Origin: Hyphodiscus hymeniophilus
Lineage: Eukaryota; Ascomycota; Leotiomycetes; Helotiales; Hyphodiscaceae
NCBI GenBank assembly: GCA_016508695.1
Contig: VNKQ01000002.1
Span: 930,001-994,000 of the forward strand
Direction: 5' to 3'
DNA length: 64,000 bases
In this document: piece by piece, positions 44,276-55,143 of the stretch
Position numbering within the stretch: the first letter of the stretch is position 1
Layout of the letters: the number at the start of each line of letters is the position of its first letter
Position numbers and translations under genes: made by a program
Notes under the pieces: model-generated
Told to the model about the DNA's origin: nothing
The model's database searches: none
Seen by the model: only the letters and a program-made list of their open reading frames with translations

Positions 44276-44970
44276 GATCATTAAAAGAGACACATTTTCG
44301 GCGTTCTGCATAATTATTCCGGAGTTTGAAAAGGAAAAAAGGAAGGAATACCTTTGTATAGATTCGAAATTGGAGGGAGTTCAGGATGGATGAATCGTTC
44401 TTGCAAATCAAATTCGTACTAGCAGTAATTAATCTGATTGATATCAACTCTCCAAGAATCAGGCCCAAGATATTAACCGCATTCCATTGGGCCCGTCTGG
44501 GAATACCACGTGGGGCGCCTGTGTAATCAATCACCTCACCTAAACGCGCTCGAACCCCTGAAGCGCGCGCTGGAAACCTCCAATATTAATCTCCTTTAAT
44601 TTGATTGCATCTCAAACTACCAGCGCTTATGCCCCCTACCCTCTTCAACATTGACGCCACTCCGCACATCCCTTCAATCTCAGATATACGGCACACAAGC
44701 TTGAGGCTTCTTTCCAAACATATATCTCAAGACCCACACGCGAGCAACAACCCGCCAACAAAGAAGCACTCCCTGCTTGTCTCAGCCTCGTGATTGACAG
44801 AGAACAGCCACAGGAATCTCCCGTGCCCGCATTACTTCCTCCGAGATCAATCGAAGAACCTTAAGTATCATACTTCCTCGCTACATCACCAACCCGCCAT
44901 CTGCCGTACGACTCAATTCAGTCGCGTCCACCTCACGCGCCTACTGAACGAACACCACTCGACCGCCATA
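44276..44970. other. Intergenic, 695 bp, ARF6-type leader region
   Basis: SGF29 3' end and the upstream region of the ARF gene. The 44628-44793 plus frame could be an upstream ORF in a long 5' leader. An ACGCGC/GCGCGCGC-rich patch lies at 44543-44570. Confidence 0.45.
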
Positions 44971-45757
44971 ATGGGAGGCCAAATCTCCAAGATGATGGGC
45001 AAGATTTTCGGATCGAAGGAGATGCGCCTGCTGATGCTGGGACTCGACGCTGCGGGCAAGACGACGATTTTATATAAGTTGAAGTTGAACCAGGATGTTA
45101 CGACTATCCCGACGGTGGGATTCAACGTTGAGACCGTCACGTATAAGAATGTCAAATTCAACGTATGGGATGTGGGTGGACAGGATAAAATTCGGCCGCT
45201 TTGGAGGCATTACTTCAGTGGTATGTGTAGGCAAGCTCTTCGGTGTGACTGAAACGGCCAGGAGATGGATTGAGGGCATGGGCTTTGCATGGCGGATGCG
45301 ATGGTGTTGGGAGAATAGGGCTGACATCGAAACCAGGCACACAGGGACTTATCTTTGTGATTGACTCCTCGGACAGAGTACGCATAGATGAGGCGAGACA
45401 AGAGTTACATCGGATCATCAACGATCGGGAAATGAAGGAGTCGTTACTACTGGTGTTTGCCAACAAGCAGGACATCCAAGGGGGTGAGTTTCCTCACCCT
45501 ATGCCATAAGCAAAACCAGCTAACGCTCCTATAGCCATGAAACCTCAAGAAGTTACTGATGCCCTCAAACTCCAACAACTGAAGGACAAGATCTGGTTCG
45601 TGGTACCAAGTTGTGCTACCACGGGTGAAGGGTTATTGGAAGGCTTGGTATGCCCACTTCTCAACCTCCTGCTACACCTTGCACATGAAGCTAACTTCCC
45701 TCCCAGGCATGGCTTTCAAATAACGTCAAATCTCCACCCAATGCCGCAAAGAAATAG
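44971..45757 (+). CDS. ARF6-type small GTPase (ArfB-like)
   Basis: Four exons, 44971-45220, 45337-45483, 45535-45647 and 45707-45757, give 186 residues. Gly2 after Met is the myristoylation site. GTPase motifs: GLDAAGKT (24-31), switch 1 TIPTVGFNVET, WDVGGQ (about 66-71), NKQD (126-129) and the base-specificity CAT in PSCATTGEGL. The segment FNVETVTYKNVKFNVWDVGGQDKIRPLWRHY is shared with animal ARF6 rather than ARF1, so this is probably the fungal Arf6/ArfB orthologue, which acts at the plasma membrane in endocytosis and polarised growth. The N-terminus MGGQISKMMGKIFGSKE is slightly longer than usual. A frame starting at 44794 reads through the leader and is not the real start. Confidence 0.92.
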
Positions 45758-46892
45758 ACCTCCCAACCATCTATCCGACTTCCCTCAACATCATGCCTAC
45801 CACCAGCCTACCACCAGATCATCAACGAAAATCGCACCAGGGAGGGAACAAAAACACCATTTCATATTTATTGTACACCAGCGGCTCTTTGGCTTGAGCT
45901 TCTGGGATTCGGCTTGTTTAGCGTTCTAAGCACGTGTGTGGCGGCGTATTTACGGCGGCGATACCATATTTCTTCTTTGCACAACATCGGGACTTTAGTC
46001 CAACTGGTGTATGTCCATTTCGATCTATCTTGGAATCGACCTTTTTCTCTTCTATGACGGGACTGAGATGAATTGTGCTTTATCCATTTGTAATTGTAGA
46101 GCTTTGTAGTAATAGCCTGCCAGGAGAGGACACTGTAATGAGAGATGATATCTTCAACCCGAGCCAATTCCCGCGCATGTCCTGGATATCTCTATGCCAT
46201 CAGAATTTAGGAATGTCAAAATTCTCCAGTCCACCTCTTGCGAAATATGCTGCTCCCGACTACGAATCCATCTCGGGTTATGATGCTCGTTGAAACACTG
46301 CACCCTTCGGATCGTTCCATCCTCCTTCCACCACTCGATCAGTCTCTCATCCACAACCAGAAAGACAATAAACTCACCACATCTCCGAACTCAGCGAAAA
46401 CAGTTCAGCCCACAGCATCTGAAGTTGAATACGGGCCGCCTCACACCGTGTCGATCAGCCGTAACTGTGCCGCCAGCTCGTCTCCCACCGAAATGTTTCG
46501 AGTAAAAGAATCCCATCTTTTGGATCGATTGATTATGCTAGTGCTATTGTATTCGTCTGGAATGATGCGACAGGAGAGTAATGGGAATCCCTAGGTAACA
46601 TTATACATTCCCGCTTATATTAACTTCGACTCGCCACAGCCAAGTGAAATGACGTCCAGAATCTTGATTATGAGGCTCCTTGGCACATCTTGGCATTTGG
46701 AGGCTTTTGGCGTTGAAGTGTGGCGGTGCAATTCGAAAACGCTGGATCGCCGCTACAGTGGATTGACTGGGCGGTCTGAGAATAATCAGATGGGAAGAAA
46801 GCGGAAAATACACACCGCCATTCTTCGACGACCTTCATGCGCACATCTTCCTTTTTCGGAATGACGAGAAGTGACCTAAAAGCGGCATTACA
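45758..46892. other. Convergent intergenic, 1,135 bp
   Basis: Between the 3' ends of the ARF gene and CDK8. A 118-codon plus frame at 46238-46594 has no signature. Nothing recognised. Confidence 0.5.
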
Positions 46893-48240
46893 TCATTCTT
46901 TCATCCTCTTCACAGGCCTGCTATCATCCGGCAATCCGCTTCTCTTCGTGCCAGGTAGACTACTCGTTCGGATATCGTTGTCGTCCTGGCTCACTCTCCT
47001 GTGCGGATACTCCATCTTCATACCCTCGAAGCAATTGCTTGATACCTTGTCGCCGGTGCTGAAGAAGGGATGTTGCAAGGCCGTCTGTGCGGTGAGGCGT
47101 TTCTCGGGATCATACTCGAGTAATCCGCTGAGGAGTTTGTAGCCTTCTGCTCCGAGCGAGGCATTTGATGTTGGGACTGAGGTAGCAGAATGCGAATTGA
47201 TGGTTGAGTAATACCACTTTTCCAGAGATGAGCCTCCTGCTTTCGAGTGTTGGGAGGCGGATAGAGTTGATAGTTGGCCGTATTCTGGCATGTTGACGAG
47301 ATGTGGCCACTTATCTTTTGTTGGCAAGCCCATTATTTCGACGATCTTTTGCATTTGGTTTCTTTGAAAGGGGACGGTCTTCTTGGAATCCATCTTTGCT
47401 TCTTCGCCTTTGAAGATTGGCCGGAGTGATAGTAGTTCGGCAAAAATGCAGCCTATGGCCCACATGTCAATTGCGGGTGTGTAGTGTCTTGATCCGAGGA
47501 GGAGTTCTGGTGCCCGGTACCAGATGGTAACCACAACTTTGTCGCCGCTGAACAAGGAGTGAAGGGGTTTGCTGAAGAGGCGTGCTAGACCGAGATCTCC
47601 GACCCTTACCTCCCCGCCTGAAGTGACCATGATGTTTGCAGGCTTCAGATCTCGGTGCAAGACCCAATTCGCGTGCAAGTACTGACAGCCGTTGAGAAGC
47701 TGGAACATGATGCTCTTCACCGTGGCTGGAGGGATCGGGTGGCGTGTTGGCTGGGTATGATGATGGATGATCTGAAGGAGATCATGTTCAGCATACTCGA
47801 ACACCATGAAGATACATTTGTCTTCGAGGATGATTTCGATGAGCCTGATCACATTCATATGACTCAGCTCGGAACAAAGGGCCATCTCCCGGATAGCAGA
47901 TTGAGAGATCCCTGTATATTGGATCTGCTCTCCTTCCTTATCTGTGATTTCTGATCAGAGGGAGGATATCGTCGTATTGGAGAATACATACCTGGCTTGA
48001 ATTTCTTGATTGCAAATTCGCCAGTCTGACCATGTCGGCCGACGGCTTTGTAGACTCTTCCATAGGTTCCGCTACTGATGAATCCAATTACCTTATATCG
48101 ATCTATCACTCGAACCTTACTCTGATACCCGACATTTGGACCGATGCCTCTATCACTGGGATCTGTCGAAGTCAGTAAATGTCCATCGCAGCAATGTGAT
48201 GCAACGAACGAAAAGAAGGAGTTCTTCGAGTGGGAAACAT
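46893..48240 (-). CDS. SSN3: Mediator cyclin-dependent kinase 8
   Basis: Three exons, 48240-48210, 48162-47992 and 47941-46893, give 416 residues. The kinase domain is complete: ATP loop GFISSGTYGRVYKAV, FAIKKFKP with the catalytic lysine, helix C AIREMALCSELSH (CDK8-type in place of PSTAIRE), HRDLKPANIM (Asp165), DLGLARLF (Asp183) and IWYRAPELLLG. The activation loop has no phosphorylatable Thr at the usual place, as in CDK8. The tail carries a basic nuclear signal (RPVKRMKE). With cyclin C, Med12 and Med13 it forms the Mediator kinase module that tunes RNA polymerase II. The first coding exon (MFPTRRTPSF) is only 31 nt and its GTTCGT donor is the least certain joint; the other is firm. Confidence 0.94.
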
Positions 48241-49514
48241 CTTGAAAATGTTTAACAAACGAACGATCCGGTCACAAGGATTCAAACCGAGTTGACAGAG
48301 TCATTTCGTCAAATCATTTCAGTGAAAGGCGGACAATGGGGGCTCAAAGGAGCGGGCAGGTGAAAGAGAAGGCACAAAATACCAGAAAAGGCCTGCTGGA
48401 CACTCCTCTTTAAGTTCTGCACGGTTCTATTTGACGCGGCAACCGAAGAGGGGCCACCGGACGAGGGTGGGTTCGACATCAGGCTCTCTCTCTCTTTTTG
48501 TTGGTTCCACCCTGGAGAGCGTGTCAATGTGGTCGAATATGGTATGTGCTCGCTCGGCTGCACCGCGCTGAGGGGGCGGGCCTCTAATGCGGAGGTTGTA
48601 GGTGGGGGCGTTTGCAAGCAATGACCGAGTATACGGAGTAAAGATTGACAATGATGGCTTGGCGCTTAGCTTACGGAGTATTAGCATGAAGATGGAGCCA
48701 TCATCATCGAATGTGACAACATACAGTACGATAATTCCAAAGGATCCTCCGATACGAAGGGCCGGGTCGCGGTTGCGTAAGAGGGGAGGAGACCGCGGTT
48801 GGGCCGTTGAACGGTTGGAGGCGCCGGCGTTCACGGTATTGTAGTAGTGGGATTACCTTGGCAAATGGTACAGCCCTCGAGGTATCTATTAGGTAAGCCA
48901 GGTTATTACCTGGTGCTCTGTAGATAAGGTAAGGTAAACTCGGCAGACTAGATCTATCCGGACAGTACCGTGGGAAGGGCTCCTGGGACCAGACAGACCG
49001 TCTTGGGAGGAGTTACGCCATGTGCGGGGAGGAGGACGGGGAGGATTGTAGTAAGGATGATCCAGCCCCAAAATAAATAGTGATACGAGTGCCTAGATAG
49101 ATAGTCTGGGAACCAGAAATCGGGGACCGAGTAGTGCTGAGGATACGAAAAGAGGCAATACCAACGCCGTACAGCAAGTATCCTCTACTATGTAACGTCG
49201 ATGGCCGGCCATGCAGCATGTGTGTATATATGTACCTACGAAGCTATAGGACGACGGAATATCATGACGAGAGCATAGCTTCTCATTGGCTACACTACCG
49301 CTGCTTGCATATCTCCTGCATAAAACCCGCCCTCATGAGCTAGACGTCACCAGCCTTGCTTGCATAAACTTCTACTCCGCCATGCAAGGGAAAGAGCTTA
49401 CAACGAACAGCATTGCTTGAGCCCCATTCTCGCACCTTTCAAATGACACGGCCAACATCATAGCCCGTTGGAGGAACATACTCTTCTCATCCTTCGACCC
49501 GACACACCTTCAAC
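48241..49514. other. Divergent intergenic, 1,274 bp
   Basis: Upstream regions of CDK8 and the sugar transporter. Frames at 48427-48834 and 48602-48844 look random. The part 48850-48940 contains short palindromes based on AGGTAA/TTACCT, annotated separately. Confidence 0.5.
48898..48938. repeat. AGGTAA palindrome cluster with inverse copy of the 13-mer
   Basis: CCAGGTTATTACCTGG at 48898-48913 is a near-perfect palindrome (6-bp arms, 4-nt loop), and AAGGTAAGGTAAA at 48926-48938 is the exact reverse complement of the 13-mer at 15283-15295. Confidence 0.4.
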
Positions 49515-51078
49515 ATGCCTTCCTCGGGTATGAGACAATGCATCCGCGACGTTACTCTTTACCTCTGCTTCATCGTTACTATCTCGACTCTTGGCCCTCT
49601 CCAATTTGGCTATCATCTGGTACCTTTCTAGCTTCTCTCCTCCATGTGCCCTCAACCCGACTAACAGCCTCAAGTCTGAACTCAATGCCCCTCAGGATGT
49701 CCTCACCTGCAAATCTCGCAAGGCTGCCGATGACCTTGCATCTCAACCCGACTCGAAGCTGCCCCAGTGCATTCCGATGAGCGAAGCCGAATTCGCTTTC
49801 CTCTCCTCTATGTTTGTTGTTGGGGGATTTCTAGGTGCTATCTTCGCAGGTCCAGTCTCAACTAGCTACGGCCGCCTCCTCTCTATGCGCATTACAAGCT
49901 TGTTCTTCGTCGTGGGCGCTGCTCTTGAATGCCTAGCAGCTACAGTCCCAATCATGTCAATTGGACGATTGCTTGCTGGCGTAGGAGCTGGAGCGTCAAC
50001 GGTGATCGTGCCATTATACATCTCAGAGGTCGCACCACCGAAGGAGAGAGGCCTGTTTGGGAGCTTGACACAAGTTACTATCAATGTTGGAATCCTGCTC
50101 ACACAGACACTAGGGTATTACCTCAGCAGAGGCTCGATGTGGAGGATAATACTCGCAATAGGAGCTGGAATCGGTCTTGCCCAAGGTTTTGGACTGTGCT
50201 TTGTGCCAGAGAGTCCGGCCTGGTTAGCTGCGAACAAGAACTCCCAACGCGCAGTGCGGACTTTACAGCGGATTCGAGGGGCTGATAATTCGATTGCAGA
50301 TGAGATCGAGAACTGGCCTGATGCAAAATCTACGGACGAAGATGAGCGACTGCTACATGACCCTGAGTCTCTTGCTCGACGGGAATCCACCACAAGTCGG
50401 ACTTCTGCAAAACCAACTGCTCAGGTTGGATTTTTTGGGGTGATCCGTGACCCGCTATATCGACCTGCCATCATTGCGGTCATTGGAATCATGTTCGCTC
50501 AACAATTTTGTGGCGTCAATACTATCATGATGTACTCAGTTTCTCTACTAGACGGTCTCCTTCCTATCAAATCTTCCATCCTCACCATCATGATATCACT
50601 CGTCAACCTAATTACCACCATCGCGTGCGCTCCTCTAGCCGACAAAATCGGCCGCAAAGCTTGTCTTCTCCTCTCCATCGCAGGCATGGGCTCCATGTCT
50701 CTCTGCCTCGCCTTATCCCTTCGCTGGGAAATCAAAATCCTATCCGCTATCTCCGTCATCACCTTTGTAGCATTCTTCGCCACAGGTCTCGGACCCGTGC
50801 CTTTCATGATGGCTTCCGAGCTCGTTGGACAAGAGGCTGTTGGTGCTACGCAGAGTTGGTCTTTGGCTGCCAACTACGCGGCGACTTTCATCGTCGCCCA
50901 GTCTTTCCCTATCATCAACACGAAGTTGAATAGGGAGCTAGGAGGCACCGGGTGGGTATTCTTCATTTTCGCAGCGCTGGCGTTGCTGAGTTTCTTGTTT
51001 GTAAGTTGGAGAGTACCCGAAACGAGAGGGAAGAAGGATGCAGATGAAGTTTGGGGACGCACGAGACGTGTTGATTGA
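49515..51078 (+). CDS. MFS sugar transporter (Vps73/hexose type)
   Basis: Two exons, 49515-49619 and 49675-51078, give 502 residues. The joint, using the acceptor CTCAAG, yields LQFGYHLSELNAPQDVLTC, the conserved loop after helix 1 in this subgroup; the branch site ACTAAC is nine bases upstream. About 12 membrane helices follow with the sugar-porter signatures GRLLAGVGAGASTVIVPLYISEVAP, PKERG, PESPAWL, QQFCGVNTIMMYS, ADKIGRKACLL and the last loop PETRGKK. A hydrophilic stretch of about 60 residues lies between helices 6 and 7. The group includes glucose-type facilitators and the yeast vacuolar-sorting-linked Vps73; the substrate is probably a hexose. Convergent with the carboxylesterase and divergent from CDK8. 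Confidence 0.94.
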
Positions 51079-51911
51079 TTGATGAGATTGGGTACGACGA
51101 TAGGCGTTCTGGGGTGAAGGCAAATGGCAGATGGAGAGGGGTATACGAGCATCAATACCAGTATTTTTAATCTTCACCACTTTGCATAAATGCCTTCTCG
51201 TGTCTCTATTGTGGCCAGTGCAAGTAACCCAGCCTTCCCAACAATCTCAGTCGCTAGTTTGAGCTAATCATCTCCGACTTCATCTTCGGACGCCAAAAAA
51301 CGACTGCTACTAACCATCCTTTCCGCAATGTACGCTTTGGGGGGATGCATGCTTGCTTGTTTCCTCGCATGGTGAACTTCCTGTGCCTGGAAGTTGACCA
51401 TCCCCTTTCACTAGTAGAAGTGAACATTGAAGTGGGTTTGTGTAGCACATTCTTATCTAATGACGATGGTTCCCACTTGCTAATTTTTTGTTATTCATCT
51501 ATTATATTGCAGTCTAGACATTAAGCCTGATCATGGCCCATGTACGCCACCTCCGTCTTCGACTACATCATGATTACCTCCGTAAAGTTGCCCCCTCATT
51601 ACCCCGCCATGTAACTGTAGTTTTCTCTCAGCCACAGCGGGGAATATCATTGAGCCGCGACTTTTGTTCTGTCTAGGCTAAATAGCAATGCAGGAACCAA
51701 GTTTCGCTCGTTCCTGCCAAGTCTAATATGCGTAAATGAAATAGCATCCCATCAGCCGGAACCATCGCGGTAAGCTGGAAGTGGAAGTCGAAGCCAGAGG
51801 GTGGGTTTCAAAGTTCAATGGAAAGGCTTGACGAGTCACATGGAAGTAATCGGAAGAGATATCATTTTATTCATTATACAGATTTACGTGCTTGTCCATC
51901 CTTCATCAACA
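51079..51911. other. Convergent intergenic, 833 bp
   Basis: Between the 3' ends of the sugar transporter and the carboxylesterase. No gene, repeat or RNA recognised. Confidence 0.5.
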
Positions 51912-54129
51912 TCACATGCCCCCCTCGAGGTAGTAAGAAATCGAGTAGTTCAAGAACGCACACTGCGGCAGATCCAAGAATGAACTCGTCACAGCTGGAT
52001 AATCCAGAAGCTTGATGGGGCCCTGGGCACCCGAGATCTGGGACCAAGGGCCGGTCTCCTCGACCGCCTGGATCGTCTTCGTGTACCCCCTGACCTTCAA
52101 GTAACTGATCGGCGGATTCGGCTGCCCGCTCTTGAAGAACTCGGCAAAGTACCCGGACGTGAGCTGGAGCGAGTACAGATCATCGGCATCTCGAATCGTT
52201 CCCAGGTTGCCGAACACCCATGGCATATCAGAGCCATGAAGCTTGAAGTATGGCAGGTTGGGGTTACCGTTGGGGAAGCCTGGCGATGCTGGTGGGCCGC
52301 CGAGGTTATTGGGATCGTAGCCGTTGATTGTTCGTTGCATCTGGTAGTAATAAGATGATTTGAAGACACCGTTCTTCTCGGCTGCGTACATCGTAGCTTG
52401 GTCGATGCACCGGAATTGAATATCGGTGGCCACCCTCTGTGAGACGTTGAAGGAGTCTAGTGTGATATTGCCGGTGTCGTAGTAGGGGAAGAGTCCACTG
52501 TCGATAATGCTCTGAGCGTTTGATGCTGAGATCCCGAGCGAAGCTTCGATGCCAGCAAGCTCGCTCCTGACGGGTGTTTTGGGGTATGTCGAGAACGAGG
52601 CGCCATCATTGGCAACGTTCCCGAATATCACGTTCACGTGCGCTGCACTTCCATTTCGATTCTCCACGTCCAGATCCTCGGTATCGACAAAGTGTCCATC
52701 TTGAACAACCTTGTCAGCAACTGTCGACAACCCCACCAGCGTCAAGGCGGGAACTTGTTCCAAGCATGCGATCTGTGCACTCAGAGAGGTCTGGGTGCAT
52801 CCAGCCTCGGAGAAGATCTGTTGACCAGCTTGGGCGTAGGACTCGGGGATTGATAAGTAGGAACTGTAAGTCGTTGCATAGTCGCCACTCAAGCCCAAGC
52901 CTACACCACCGCCTAGATTTGACATTGCTACGGCGCCCTGATACTTCCCGATTGCTGGAGGGGATCCAAGAAGCACCCTCACTGAGCCAGCTCCCGCCGA
53001 TTCTCCAATGATGGTGATTTGGTTTGGATCACCTCCAAAGTCTGCGATGTTCTTGATTGTCCACTTTGCAAACCTTAGCTATGATCAATGTGCACATGTT
53101 CTATGCCAGATTGACATACCTCGAGCCCGTTAATCTGGTCACCAATCCCATAATTTCCCTTGATGTCTGTTCCCGGAATGGCAAGGAACCCGAGCGTCGA
53201 AAGCCGGTAATTAACATTCACGACCACAATATCTTCTCTTGAAGCAAGATTTCCTCCATCACTCAAAGGGTCCGCGCCAGAACCACCAGTAAATCCGCCA
53301 CCACTAGACGTACAGATGAGTCAGTGATTACTCTGTTCTTGATATCTCGAAGGTGTTGCTCTCGAGGTGGCTGGGATGGGGATTCACGCGCGGGAATTAC
53401 ATACTGTATCCAAAACATGACTGGTCTCAAATTGTTCGTAGAACCTTTCTTCGGGATATATGGGGTCTGTATATTAAGGAAGAGACAATTCTCACTTCCC
53501 GACCCAGCCTGAGCACATTGAGAACCATAAGCTGTAGCCTGTATCGTTTGTCCCGTTGGTGAGTATGGCGTCGAGTATGTGAATCGTTTTGGTGGGTCGG
53601 CGTAAGGGATTCCCAGGAAGCGGAAAGACTTCTGATTGCGAAAGCCAACGTAGGTGTTTCCCCCTGCTGGTACGCTGATTTCATTTGACGGTGTAGCCAC
53701 GGCGTTGCCCGGTTGGTCTTGATTGCTGGACTGTGTGCAGAGAACCGGAAGCTTGAGGCCACCAAATGGAAATCCTTGAAAACTCAGGTCTCCAGCACCT
53801 TCGGCGACAGCCACTACTCCGTTTTGGATGTAGTAGAGCTGGATTGGTGCAGCTCGACCGGCGTATGCATTGTACGAGAGAGATTGGAGGAAGTCGGAAG
53901 AATGTGCTTTGATTGCTGCACTGGAGAGTAGGGTCTCGTTGAAGGCCTCGCAAGCAACAGACGCATCTTTTTGGTTGTAGTCATCCAAAAGGAGAAATCC
54001 TACGTGGTTTTTGTCGTCAGTGGCATTGAGGTTGTTTTGATAGAATAACGTGACAGAGGTTTGGGAATTTGAGGCAGCGAAAGACAATGGCACCAACAGG
54101 CCCAGGAAATTGAGGCTTTTGAGGAACAT
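51912..54129 (-). CDS. Secreted type-B carboxylesterase/lipase
   Basis: Three exons, 54129-53405, 53303-53120 and 53063-51912, give 686 residues. The start MFLKSLNFLGLLVPLSFA is a signal peptide; an in-frame ATG at 54171 would add 14 residues before it. Residues up to about 160 form an extra N-terminal region outside the esterase fold. The alpha/beta-hydrolase part has FLGIPYADPP, the oxyanion block HGGG (about 242-245), the conserved GLEWTIKNIADFGGDPNQ restored by the second splice, the nucleophile elbow GESAGAG (Ser325), and the likely catalytic histidine in FKLHGSDMPWVFG. Many N-glycosylation sites are present. It hydrolyses carboxyl esters outside the cell; the substrate is unknown. The second acceptor used is GCAAAG, since the nearer CTAAG breaks the frame. 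Confidence 0.92.
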
Positions 54130-55143
54130 GATATGCAAACGCCGAATTCCCACTGCGACCTTGGGGTTCATACAAGCTTTAATAGCTACCTAATGAAATG
54201 ATTTTTTTTGAATTTAGCCAGGAGTATCCGCCAGAAAAGACTGCAGGTACTGGGGAAAAGGAACTATCCTCATCCATTCCAAATTGCTGGCGTCATTAAC
54301 AAGGGCTCCCAGTGACAGAACACCTTTACCCACCACTCGCTGAGCGAGCTGGTGGAATCAGAAAATACAGCACAGCACAAGGCTTGGGAGTATTACCCGG
54401 GCCGTTTTGTGGGGTCGATGGTTTTTCCGAGTATGTGTAGGGGAGGTAGTAATGATTTGAGGAATTTATCCGGCCTATACAAAGACTCCATCTTTGCCTC
54501 CGTATCTCCGAATTTGTATTAATATTCTTAGCCGGACTGCGGGGAGGTATAACAGCGTCCGCTCTATAGACTGAAGTACCCGCTGATTATTCGGTAGATG
54601 AAAAGAGGTGTGTAACAAACGGAAAGTGGGATGCTCGCACATTCTCTGTATTGTCATTGGACAGAAACCGCGCGGCACGATCTCAACGTCTTATGAATTT
54701 CTATGTGTAATCAGATTACCCAGGACTACCGAGTCCATCTTTTGGAGATTCTTTACAGTGGTCCATGATTCACTAAATATGAGCAAAGTCCCACTTGGGG
54801 AGTGTATTGGTAATGGATTTTGCAGACTGCTAAGTGGAACATAAGGTGGAAGCACCGATGAGAGAAGCTCAATTTAGTTCATATTCAAAACAACACAAGA
54901 GGGCTTACCCGTCGTAGTGATGTCGATATATGAAGTAACATGAAGCATCCGCCTGTGTGGCTTTGCGCGAAAATGCGTCGATGGAGTTCTTCTTCCTAAC
55001 GCCCATATATCCATGCTTCCGAGACCGTAACATAGTCTCTATCTATGCTTGAATAATGTTTCGTCTCGTCAGAAAGCTACCACCTAGCTCCCGTATCACC
55101 GTAGCTATGCACACCGACCAGTCTCGGAAATTTTCAGACCAAC
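54130..55143. other. Intergenic, about 1 kb
   Basis: Carboxylesterase upstream region and GCS1 3' end. Short random frames only. Confidence 0.5.

Noticed and set aside
44794..44970. N-terminal extension of the ARF gene
   Set aside because: Would remove the Gly2 myristoylation site; the added residues are not ARF-like. It is a 5' leader read in frame.
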